From: Scleroderma bovista
Lineage: Eukaryota > Basidiomycota > Agaricomycetes > Boletales > Sclerodermataceae
Assembly (NCBI GenBank): GCA_037178675.1
Contig: JAYMGJ010000330.1
Span: 1 to 39,988 of the forward strand
Direction of reading: 5' to 3'
DNA length: 39,988 nucleotides
Shown one piece after another: positions 30,317 through 39,141 of the stretch (within the stretch, counting starts at the first letter, position 1; every line of letters begins with the position of its first letter). The position numbers and the translations under genes are program-made. Below the pieces are notes generated by a model that did not search any database, was not told the origin of the DNA, and was given only the letters and a program-made list of their open reading frames with translations.

Positions 30317-31669
30317 CTATTTTTTTGCCTCGGTGGAGGCCGTCGGTTTGGCTTCCGACGTGGTGTTCGTAGTGGTGGTGGTAGCCGCCCTAGCCTTGGC
30401 TGCTCGAGAGCCTGACTTGGGGCAGTCCTTGGCCTTGTGGCCAGTTGCACCACAGAACATGCACAGATTCATGTCGAACCTGCGCTTGCGTTCCTCTGAG
30501 GTCAGCTTGCCGTCCTTGCCGAGCTTGTCCGAAAGCTCAGTAGTCTTGCCCGACTTGTTAGTTTTCTGAGTCGGGGTTGACAACGAAGAGGACTGGGCAG
30601 CGTTGCCCGAGGATTTACCCTTATCGGTTTTACCCGACTTGGTGTTGGGGGTGTTGGTACTAGTGTTGGTAGAGGTCTTGTTCTGACGAGCGACCTCTTC
30701 CTTGCGTTCCCAATATCGGGCGTCGATCTCCTGGGTGAGGACGCGAAGACCGTTCAGAGTGCGCGGTTTACCGACGCGGCTGATCTCGTCCTTGATTCGG
30801 TCGGGGAGACCTGTGTAGAAGTGATGACGCAAGGCGCCATCGCCGTAGCCCCGAATCTGGGACGCGATACGGTTGAAGTCAACCATGTATCTGTTGGCAC
30901 GATGGTTTTCCTTCATGCGGAGGTGGTCGAGCTGATGCTCAGCGTCGGCAACTGGGTCGTGGGGACCGAAGGTGGTTTGGAGTTCAATGACAAACTCTTC
31001 CCAATTGGTCATCCAGATCGGACGGTTGTGGGGGTCTCCTGCACCGAGTAGGTCTGGCTCGAACCATTTGAGAGCCATTCCTTTCAGATAGGATTGCGCG
31101 AATGTGACCTTGGTTCGGTCAGTGCGAAACGCCTTTGGTCGGTCCTGGAAGTTGAGCTCGCACTGGACTAAGAATGTGCACAACTTCTTTGGATCGGTCC
31201 CGTCGAAGGTGTCGGGTTCGCGCACCTTGGTGCGAGACGAAGACTCGGATGAGCGCGAAGATCATGCGAGTCTGTCGATAGCGATGGAGAGGTTATTGAA
31301 AATGACTAGACCGGCCTCTTCTTGGTCGGGGATGCCCTCAATAGGGTCTTCACCGCCATCATCAGGGTTTGGGTCGTCGGGGTCGTCGGGACCATCACCG
31401 CCGGGACCACCGTCACCGGGGCCATTGTCATCGGGATGGTCATCACCTAGGTCATCGCCGAGGTCTTCGACGAAGGCCCCAGGTGGGCGACGCTGAGCGG
31501 GGGAGGAGGCTCTCCGAGCGGAGAAGCCTTGGAACTGGGAGACAGAGTCGGGTGAGCGCCTGAGGCTAGTCAAGGCGCTCAAAGCAGCTGCCCGACGAGT
31601 GTCGGACGCTGAGGGTTCTGGGTTGTTTGCGCGAGCAGTGCGCGAGCAGGTTTGGATTGTCCTGGACAT
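30317..31669 (-). pseudogene. Ty3 gag with one in-frame stop
   Basis: A single frame of 450 codons from ATG 31669 (MSRTIQTCSRTARANN) to 30317, interrupted only by TGA at 31262-31264, where an Arg codon CGA is likely. The acidic Pro/Gly/Asp-rich N-terminal part precedes the Gag core: REPDTFDGTDPKKLCTFLVQ, YLKGMALKWFEPDLL, WMTNWEEFVIELQTTFGP and FNRIASQIRGYGDGALRHHF. A zinc knuckle CMFCGATGHKAKDC lies near 30430-30470, then an Ala/Thr-rich tail. Pol lies in a different frame starting 60 bp (or 138 bp) after the gag stop. Confidence 0.92.
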
Positions 31670-31697
31670 AGATGATTGTGAACTCGTACAAGACTCG

Positions 31698-31708
31698 AGT
31701 TCGAATAT
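31698..31708 (-). other. Ty3 primer-binding site, self-primer type
   Basis: The minus strand reads ATATTCGAACT, two bases after the 5' LTR. It lacks the TGG of a tRNA-primed site. Its complement AGTTCGAATAT matches the LTR 35 bases downstream of TATAAATA except for one CpG transition in each LTR (AGTTTGAATAT at 31941-31951, AGTTCAAATAT at 24910-24920). Confidence 0.65.
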
Positions 31709-31710
31709 AC

Positions 31711-32334
31711 TGTCAAGACCGGTTCTTCACTGATCTGATCTCTACGAGGGGTCAGGGGGTCAGGGGTTGGTCTAGCGGTAAGACCGAGATGCTACGTAGC
31801 GTAGTCGCACTTCCCGAGTAATAGGAAGGCCGACTGAGGGTCTGACGGAGAGTCCGAGGGTAAACGGTCTACGACCGAGTGCTTGCACGAGACAGAGACA
31901 GAGAGTGCGAAGGGAGAACAGATGAGAAGTATCTTATTCGATATTCAAACTGAAACTACAACAGACCGAGTATCTAGGTATTTATACTGAGTGGAGCGGA
32001 TGAGGCGATGTACGGGAAGTCGGGATTACCGACGAATGACGAGCGCAGTCACGCTGCGCGCTGAGTAAGTACGGTAAGTGCGATAACCGGATTACCGATG
32101 AGTATCGTATTAGTAATGCAACGGGACGGGAACGTATAGTAACCGGAAACAAGAAAGGAAACATATTAGGTAATCGTACAGGGAGACAGAACGGACAACA
32201 CGCTCACCGATCGGTGGCGATACAGGACAGATAGAGAGAAACGGAAAAGGGAGTACATACAATAAACGGACGGCGAACGCGTGGACGCGATCGGACAATA
32301 GGGTACAGGGTGATCGGATGTCACGGTCGTGACA
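31711..32334 (-). repeat. Ty3 5' LTR
   Basis: Sense start TGTCACGACCGTGACA at 32334; ends GGTCTTGACA at 31711. TATAAATA on the minus strand at 31979-31986 is the likely promoter for gag-pol RNA. Confidence 0.95.
31979..31986 (-). promoter_or_regulatory. Ty3 LTR TATA box
   Basis: TATAAATA, conserved in the 3' LTR at 24948-24955. The proposed transcript start/self-primer lies 35 bases downstream. Confidence 0.7.
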
Positions 32335-33796
32335 GCGTGGATATATCTTGTAGTGGTTACCTGGTGAGTGCAAGGTTCATGCCATTAGTAAGTGACATGG
32401 TGCTAGCTAATGAGGTGGATTCAGATGCACTGCGCAGGTCGGCCTCCTTTGGCCCCTTATCGCTCTTCCTTTGCCACCCTTTCCGGTTCCTCAGGTGGAT
32501 CTCAAAGTAAACATTGAGATCGCTTGTGGTGAGTGCCGCCTCTTCGCCTCGCAGGTACTTCAGGAAGACGCCATTTACAGCATTTATGTCATCTGTTGAC
32601 ATATCCCCGCATTTTAGCTTGACAAGCTCGAAATTCCTAAGAGTAGGTACTGTATATTAGACTGACACTGGATTGCTGACACCAGAAAATGAAACAGACC
32701 TTGTCCAGAGCGTAAACGCGACCGCGCTGAAGGTAATGCGTTCAAGATGCTTTGTGACAGTGTGCTTGTCCAGGGTCCCTTCAGCTGGTGGCAACCCCAA
32801 TCTGACCATCGCAGAACGAAGATAATGGAATGCTTTATCGAGCGAGCACACGGACTTGGACCAGGTGAGCATCTGGTCCATGTATTCTTTTTTCATTGTG
32901 GCTGAGTGCGTGCGCTGATTTCCGTCCACATTGAGTTTGTGTCTGATCGATGCTACCATGTCGCTGACATCCGGAGAAAGGACCGGATTGCCCTCCCATC
33001 GGCGACGCACCTCGTTGTAGTGCCACTTCTCGGTGAACGTACCATTGCTGTCGCTATCAGGATTTCATTTTTGTCAGCAACCATGCCCATCAGAAGTCAG
33101 GTTACAGCACTGACGCTTCATCCCACATCCGTTTAAAGGCCGCTCGGATGCCATCAATGGTGCTTTGGGCACACTTCTTGACATCCGAGAAGCCCTTCCA
33201 TGCAAGGTAGATGGATAGCGCTTCATTTGAGCAATGATTTGGTTGCCGCTTGAATGCATCCTTGAACGCTGGATCATGGTAAATTTCTGAGCCCTCTTCG
33301 GGATGACTTGGAATTGATGACGTCCCATCTTCTTTAAAGTGGCTCTGCAACCACCTATGCACTTGATCGATATGCCGAGCGTAGGTTTCCCTTGTCTTCG
33401 GCGCTCGAAGGTGAGTCTGTTTGCCTGCTTCTTGTTGGCAGGTCCATCTCCTCTGCATCCTCTGCATCCTCTGCATTGGCCACTGTTTTCTGCTTTTTTG
33501 TGGGCTTGTCAGTCACTGACCCAGGTGGGGCAGCCCGCTTTGTGGCCGCTGTCTTGTGTTGGTCCATTGTAGTCAGTTGGTCTTCTCAGTATGATAGACT
33601 GGATGGAAAGTGCAAGTGGGAGTTGCAGAAACAGGGAGATGGTATCACATTGTTTTTTCATATGACAACGCATATGTAGACTACACTAGTTGCACCTCCT
33701 ATCCCATTATTTCGGATGTGTACAACATGAAAGGCATTCGGATTTGGATTTTTCTACAGTGATACCACTGGCCGAAACAAATGTGTATGTGTGCGA

Positions 33797-35562
33797 TTAG
33801 TCCTCGCCGGTCAGGTCAATGATCTCAACATCAAAAGGTTGCCTGCCCATGGTAAGGTCACCTGTCGACTCCAGGGACCCGCTCCTCATATCCTCGCCTA
33901 CTAATTCCATACCACTTGACTCTGAGCTTTGCGGCGAGTCAAGCCTTAAACTCTCCAGTACGATTGCTGGGATCTCCATGTCAAAGGACACTGCACTGTC
34001 ATTGTCCTCGCCAGGCAATGAGATATGCGCGCCGGACGGTAAGCGCACCAAGTCAGTTTGCATCAACTGACTCAGTGCAGAAATGGTGCACACCGGGAGT
34101 GACCGGCCATGATGATTCACGACCTGGAGGCCACGTTGTAGCGTCTCACTATCTAAATTGCCCGGTAACTAGAACGGATGGTAGTAAGACGAGCAGGCAC
34201 AAATGTAACGCTCTTACCTGCAGGAGTGCACGAATAACCGCGCCCATATGAGCTTCCATCAGCTTTTGTTGGAGGATCTCTGGTGGCCAACCCAGGCATT
34301 GCAAGGCAAAAGCTGCAAGAGCTGCGAGGTCAGGCTGGCGAGATGTGACCATGGATACAGGGGGCTGGCCACCATCTGACCACGATGTGAGAGGTAATAA
34401 ATACGCCGCAATGACAGCAGGGTTCGGGAACTCGGTACGCTCCTCATCAATGAGACGAGCAAGCTCATAGTATCTTTGTCCGAGGTGATGTTGGGGGTCC
34501 TGCTCCAACACGTCATACAGTTGTTTCTGCCATTTGGCGTGAAACTCCATGAATTCAGCATGGAAGCGTCGACGCAGCATTGAGGAGAGACCTCCCCAAT
34601 CCATATTGGGTCAGCCGATGAGCAGTTTCCATGGTGCAACCCTGGAGCCCGCTCTGAAATGAGATTGTGAGCATGTACAGTAGGCTGCAATAAGCAGAGA
34701 CCTTACATCATAGTCAGCACCGCTCATGAGTGCAATCAGGAGGAGATCCCCCCATTCAAGGGATGCACGATCTCTTATCGTGTCATCTGTATATGCTTCC
34801 ACACCTCCGTACTTATCAGACTTCAGGATAATACTAGCACAGAAAGTAGTGTCAGTCCAACAATGGCAGCGGTGACATTTTGTTGAACACACCTTCTGAT
34901 GACATTACTCGCACTGAACAATAGTGCATCATTGTAGGGCGTCACCACGACATCAACGAGGCCATGCGATTGAAAGCAGGCGAGCTCTGCCTCTGCCTCC
35001 CCTGGAGCCTAGTAATTGCTATCAGCATCTGAAGTAATCCATGAGAATGGCCTACCGTGTGCCAACTGAAGCCAAATGCATTTAAAAGTTCTTGGAAGCG
35101 TTGCACCAGGAGAGGTGGTCCACCCCCGTGAATATGTTCATCACCCCCTTTGAACAAAGGGCGGTTTGGTCCATCGAAAATGAAATATGGATGGATGAGC
35201 ATCCGCGAGAGTTCTGAAAGCCAGACGAAGATGGTCGGCATTTCATGCGATCTTCCTGTACCAGCATGGTGCCATGTAAATATGTTGGTCAGAAAGGAGA
35301 CCCATGCACTAGTTGTTGCCTTGTGAGTGATGAAATGGACAACATATTGACGTTCCAGCAACTCACCTAGCATTGAATCCGACAGTCAGCAATTGACCGC
35401 CCACTTCGTTCCCAGATGGCTTGAAGCTTTTAACGGCAATCTCACTGAGCGTACAAGGCTCTGCCACGGGTGTAAGAACCTATCCACAACGAGCCATTAG
35501 TCCAATCGATCTGAGATGAACAACAAAAATTCATTCACCTCCCACAATTCATTCAGTCCCAT
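33797..35562 (-). pseudogene. XPG/Rad2-like nuclease (PIN-fold) gene with one frameshift
   Basis: Proposed exons: 35562-35539, 35479-35367, 35308-35056, 35008-34893, 34833-34707, 34653-34218, 34168-33797; GT-AG introns of 48-61 nt. The product, about 479 residues, starts MGLNELWEVLTPVAEPC. N-region: NASAWVSFLTNIF where active members have Asp-Ala-Ser; YFIFDGPNRPLFKGG keeps the FDG Asp. I-region: GEAEAELACFQSHGLVDVVV keeps the Glu pair, but VTPYNDALLF replaces the usual T-D-D-S/C-D, so two metal-ligand Asp are missing. Then LIALMSGADYD and SGLQGCTMETAHRLTQYGLG. Near 34570-34590 the frame shifts by one base (exon 6 length 436) before EFMEFHAKWQKQLYDV. The C-terminal tail ends EIIDLTGED. Catalysis is doubtful; this could be an inactive paralog or a pseudogene. 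Confidence 0.8.
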
Positions 35563-35860
35563 GGCAGTCAATTGTGATGGGGGGGACTCCTCGCAACAAA
35601 CTGGATGTAGATTTATGAAGGTTTATATGACCGACTGTGCTATGACGCACACGGGCGGATGAGATACGTCAGCTGACGTCGTCCGACACCCCGCTGACAA
35701 AGACGCAGCCCGCCCCGCTGAAATGGGGTGAAACATCCTCCCTTGTTGGCCTCAAAGAACAGGAATTGGTTGAGGAACTGTAAACAATTCACGAGAAAGG
35801 AGCGTACAGAGCAAAAAAAAAAAAAAAAACCACATCAGTGATCTTCTCCACTGGCTCAAT
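35563..35860 (-). promoter_or_regulatory. Promoter interval of the XPG-like gene
   Basis: Upstream of ATG 35562. Contains a 14-bp perfect palindrome ACGTCAGCTGACGT (35666-35679), two TGACGT half-sites of the kind bound by fungal bZIP factors, about 105 bp from the ATG, and a run of 17 A at 35813-35829. Binding is not shown. Confidence 0.4.
35813..35829 (+). repeat. A17 homopolymer
   Basis: Seventeen consecutive A between the XPG-like gene and the PRP8 fragment. It is not the tail of a processed copy: the neighbouring PRP8 fragment is antisense to it and keeps an intron. Confidence 0.9.
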
Positions 35861-35913
35861 ATCATAGCAAGGAATGAGTTTGTCGCAGGACGTTCTTTGC
35901 TGTCATCCCGCAG

Positions 35914-36970
35914 AGGGAAATGGGGTTGATCAAAGGATCAAAGTAGAATGCTGGAAGATTGGGGTCGTCCGTATGGACATAGAGGTTCTTCGGATGATGG
36001 TACGGCAATAAATGGATGGACCTTGGGAGCGAGTTGTACAAGTGAGGGAAAGCAACTCTGTATTCTATAAGAATTTGTTGTTGAATGATAACCTTGTCGA
36101 TATCGTTGAACTCGTTCCAGTCCTCATCAAATGTATCCATGTCACGATAAAGGGGCTCAGACTTTGGTCCCCCTGGAATGGCCATGTTCAACGCCTTGGT
36201 GGTGAAGAATGATTTTTTGTCGAAAAGGTAGCTGGCATTGTTGTCGGGTCTGTCAGAGAGCAGAGTGCGCCCTAGGCGGTACAAGTTAGCCATGACAGGG
36301 AGGGTAAGCGACCAATAGCGGTAGGAAGGACCATTGACTGCGGGAGTGTCGATCAACGGCTTAGGGTCATAGAACCAGTCAATGATAGATGCACCTTCAT
36401 CCGAGTCAAGCTCTAACTGAATGGCTTCCAAAGGTTCGACATCCAAGACGTTGTGACCATAATCAAGAGGAGGTTCTTCATCATCGAATGGCAAGAAGCG
36501 CATACGTTTGAAATGCCTGCGGTCGCACTTTTCTCGACGCATAGCGAGCCGCATTGTACTCCACTGAGCATGATATACAGTCTCGATGACACGGGGGATC
36601 TCGTTTACGAATGTGATAACACGTTGTGATGTGGTATAGAAAAGAAACTTCGCACACTTGCTTCCATGGATAAGAAATGTTTTCAAGCGATTTCATTACA
36701 GTGTAAGGCACGTACTTGAATGCACCAAGATGGACACGCTTGTCATTACGGAATTTGCGGTTGCTCATGTCACCATGATCCTTGATGATTTTGTGTACAT
36801 GCTCAGGAGGCAAGTCCTGTGAAAGGAATGAAATTTTGGAGTTATATATGTAATACATCACACACACTCATTTCCCCATGTCGATGTAGCCACCTTTGCG
36901 CTTCTCGCTGTACCTCTTCTTTTGCACTGAGACCCATTTTTGCGCGAGTATTCCCGGGGCCCAAAGCCGG
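35914..36970 (-). pseudogene. PRP8 N-terminal fragment
   Basis: Partial copy of PRP8, the core U5 snRNP splicing factor (over 2300 residues in full). Blocks in order: KWVSVQKKRYSEKRKGGYID (about 36950-36885), an intron, [20 protein letters not shown] from 36816, [20 protein letters not shown], then [90 protein letters not shown] and [14 protein letters not shown], after which similarity stops near 35914. A one-base insertion between YHIT and ITFVNEIP (near 36620) breaks the frame, and the first intron's donor looks altered. Only about 330 residues are represented. The intron shows it came from genomic DNA. A non-functional duplicate; the organism must hold an intact PRP8 elsewhere. Confidence 0.9.
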
Positions 36971-37547
36971 ACCCTTGATTCTTTTAGTCGCGTACTTGAT
37001 TTGCTGTGCAGGGCCAGTCCCTGGGGACTAAGAGGGGGGGGGGGGGGCGATTAACACAGCCATTTGAGTGTATAGGTACAGAATTACCACACCACTGGGG
37101 AGGCGAAGGCGAACATCTTGCTTTTGGTTGGGGGTGCCTAGATATGTTCTGACAGCTTCGAGTACCCCAGCGATGAAGAGGCCAATATGATCTTGTCGGA
37201 AAAATCCTCAATGCCAGCTGGGGTGGGGGGTGACGCAGAGGAGGCGGAGAATGATGTAGAGTATGTGGGCAAGGGAGTTTCTGGCGGTGAACTGAATGAG
37301 AGCAGTGGGGACACATAGGTGGGGAGGGACACCATTGCTCGTTCGACAGCGACAGGGTGAGGCAACAAGTGGGGGAGAACGGTATAGCGGAGGGAGGGGC
37401 GCAAGTGCACCCACACACCAGCGCCAAGTAAAACAATCCCCCAGAACCCAACAAGACGAGCGGGAGGGGTGCAAGCACCACCCACACACCAGCGTCGAGA
37501 AAAACAGTCCCGCAGACCCAAATGAGAAAGCGGGGGGGCCAACTTCT
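36971..37547. other. Unassigned DNA between PRP8 and cyclin fragments
   Basis: Holds a G run near 37037-37049 and a 70-bp tandem duplication (37392-37531). Long stop-free frames are present on the minus strand but are Pro/Ser/Cys-rich and match nothing I recognise. Confidence 0.5.
37392..37531. repeat. Tandem duplication, two 70-bp units
   Basis: Units start GGGAGGGG(C/T)GCAAG at 37392 and 37462 and share CCCACACACCAGCG and AAACA(A/G)TCCC. It lies at the truncated end of the cyclin fragment. Confidence 0.85.
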
Positions 37548-37916
37548 TTGTTTGAGTAGGTATCATCGCAGGTGATCTTGCTGGCCAACATGAACGCAGA
37601 TACAAAGAGATGGTGGCCCGATGATCCCCGTGGTGCAGTGGGAAAACGAGCCTTGAGTCTTGGAAGGAGGACAAGGGCCACAAACATGACCGATGGGTGT
37701 AGTTTCGTCCGATGGAGGGTGTACGCAATAAAATAGGGCAGCTTCACCGTCGAGCCAGAACTTGACGGCGGCAACTCCGGGCAGGTGAAGAGGTGAGTGA
37801 CAAATTTGGCGCATAGGCGCGATATGGGTTTGTGGCCATAGAAGGAGTCAGGTTGCCGGGAAACTGACGCTGCTGATTGAAATTTCTGGTCGGCGTGCTG
37901 GAAGGAGTAGGAATAC
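37548..37916 (-). pseudogene. Pho80-type cyclin fragment (N-terminal half of cyclin box)
   Basis: One frame reads SRLCAKFVTHLFTCPELPPS, KLPYFIAYTLHRTKLHPSVM, LPRLKARFPTAPRGSSGHHL and FVSAFMLASKITCDDTYSNK, the characteristic start of the cyclin box of PCL/Pho80-like cyclins (partners of Pho85-type CDKs). The continuation (normally SW...REINQMER) is missing: after SNK there is no GT donor and the sequence passes to Pro-rich DNA and a tandem duplication. The upstream part (YSYSFQHADQKFQ) starts at a likely intron acceptor near 37916. A truncated fragment, same strand as the PRP8 fragment. Confidence 0.8.
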
Positions 37917-39141
37917 TAATCTATCGGAGAAATAGCAAAAGATTGATGTCAGTACAAGTCTACAGGGACTCAACGCGCATGGGGACTGACCGATGTGACC
38001 AAGATTGCTGAGCGCTGAGCAGCAACAAGGGGTGGGGGGGAAGGAAAGAGAGTTGGACGAGGAAAGTGCGTGGGCAGTGCATGCCCAATAAACGGCCACG
38101 CACCTGGGCATTACAAAGCATTACTATGTCGTGCCCTGACGCTTCTGTCGTGCCCTGATGCCTTGAGGCTGCAAGCTGGTTCAAGAACTCCAGCTGTAAA
38201 GTCCTGGAAATCAGTTGTAAAGTCCTGTAAAGTCACTTTACAACGAAAAATTGGCAGGCACCTTTGCTAGCTTTGCAAACAAACTGCTCGACAGGACCAG
38301 GCGAAGTGACGGATAAGTACATTGTCGGGCGCTGCGGGTGTGAGGTTAGTTGTGGCGGTACGTTCGTTGACACTTGACAGCGGCCTAAAAAGGAAACACT
38401 TTGACGTGAGAGCACCGCCCTCGGAAGTGGCTGTGTTCCTGACCTACCTATCCAGTCCCGTTTCCTGCTATTAGTCTGTAAAATACTAGTATTTGGCTTA
38501 GTTAGTGGACGGAACTGATAAATCGGAGGGCCTGCTACTTGATTCCAGCCAAAATTGGGTGCTGAGGGTAGTTCTGCGGGTGCTCGAAGACTTCAAAGGC
38601 TCAAACCGCCGACAGAAAGCCTCAGACTCTAAGCGACGCTCCCCTGATCACAACGTCACCAGCGCACGCATGCTCGGCTCCTTGCCCGACAGCTGAGATC
38701 GTCACCGGGATGAAGGAATCGCGTCCCCGCCACTGTAGATACCGACAACTTTCAGGCGTCAAACCTGGGCTCCGATTCTCTCCTGCAGGCATTCGAAGAC
38801 GTCCGAATCAGACGCCCGACTCTCTATTCCTATGTACCAGTAGTCGTACTGTAAGTCCTGAGCGCTGAGCCGTAACCACTAAGCGACGTTCTCCCCGTAC
38901 CCTGACCCGCCGTAAACATTTGGTTCCGTGTCACGCTGCGTCCACTTCTGGGCGCGATCGACGATGCCGCGATGCCATCACCCAGCGGGCACGGACGTTT
39001 CCGCTGCTGCAGCTCGGCCGGTGTGACCAGATGCCGGCGCTCGGCTTCGCAATCCCCAGCACCGCCACCTGCTGAATTGTTGGGATAAGGCTACATAGTC
39101 CAATTCCCATTCCCTTCCACCGTCATCTCCTTGACATCATT
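37917..39141. other. Intergenic stretch
   Basis: No supported gene. Contains short local repeats (GTAAAGTCCTG near 38195-38230; GTCGTGCCCTGA twice near 38130-38150). The last part probably includes the promoter of the 39142 gene; no clear TATA box is seen there. Confidence 0.45.

Larger units (their letters stand above)
24680..32334 (-). mobile_element. Ty3/gypsy chromovirus, full length with antisense gene (TSD GCGTG)
   Basis: Identical-length LTRs (624 bp: 24680-25303 and 31711-32334) and duplication GCGTG at 24675-24679 and 32335-32339 define a complete 7655-bp insertion. Order on the minus strand: 5' LTR, self-primer-type PBS (31698-31708), gag, protease-RT-RNase H-integrase, C-terminal chromodomain, then an oppositely oriented spliced gene, polypurine tract and 3' LTR. 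LTRs differ at 16 sites, all transitions, 14 in CpG. Stops in gag and at the pol start and an integrase deletion make it non-autonomous now. It sits inside a coding exon of the tyrosine recombinase gene. Confidence 0.95.
23142..33567 (-). pseudogene. Tyrosine recombinase (DNA breaking-rejoining family), split by Ty3 element
   Basis: Proposed exons: 33567-33484, 33416-33115, 33053-32700, 32636-32431, 32360-32335 joined to 24674-24339, 24216-23898, 23841-23376, 23304-23142. All introns are GT-AG and phases agree, giving 751 codons and stop. The N-terminal basic segment is followed by a core-binding-like region (RETYARHIDQVHRWLQ, NEALSIYLAWKGFS, WHYNEVRRRWEGNP), then the catalytic part: Arg-I in TLWTRNFELVKL (about residue 247), FEIHLRNRKGWQ, NHYKIYP, PALGENGVIQPG, box HCF-stop (codon 403) where HxxR is expected, WGRWAEGE, and the probable nucleophile Tyr in LMRYLLDEL (about 443). 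The C-terminal domain has WRDIVRHWTVGEP, DWPHHYYNG and WYKAYGS. Broken by a Ty3 insertion in the exon between YPR and PDL, plus TGA stops at 24438 and 24417. Crypton-like or domesticated; which is unclear. Confidence 0.82.

Noticed and set aside
35813..35829. A17 run as a poly(A) tail of a LINE or processed gene
   Set aside because: The adjoining PRP8 fragment is antisense to it and retains an intron; no LINE coding sequence is nearby.
37138..37728. 196-codon minus-strand frame beside the cyclin fragment
   Set aside because: Out of frame with the cyclin similarity and spans a tandem duplication; composition is Pro/Ser/Cys-rich without recognisable motifs.
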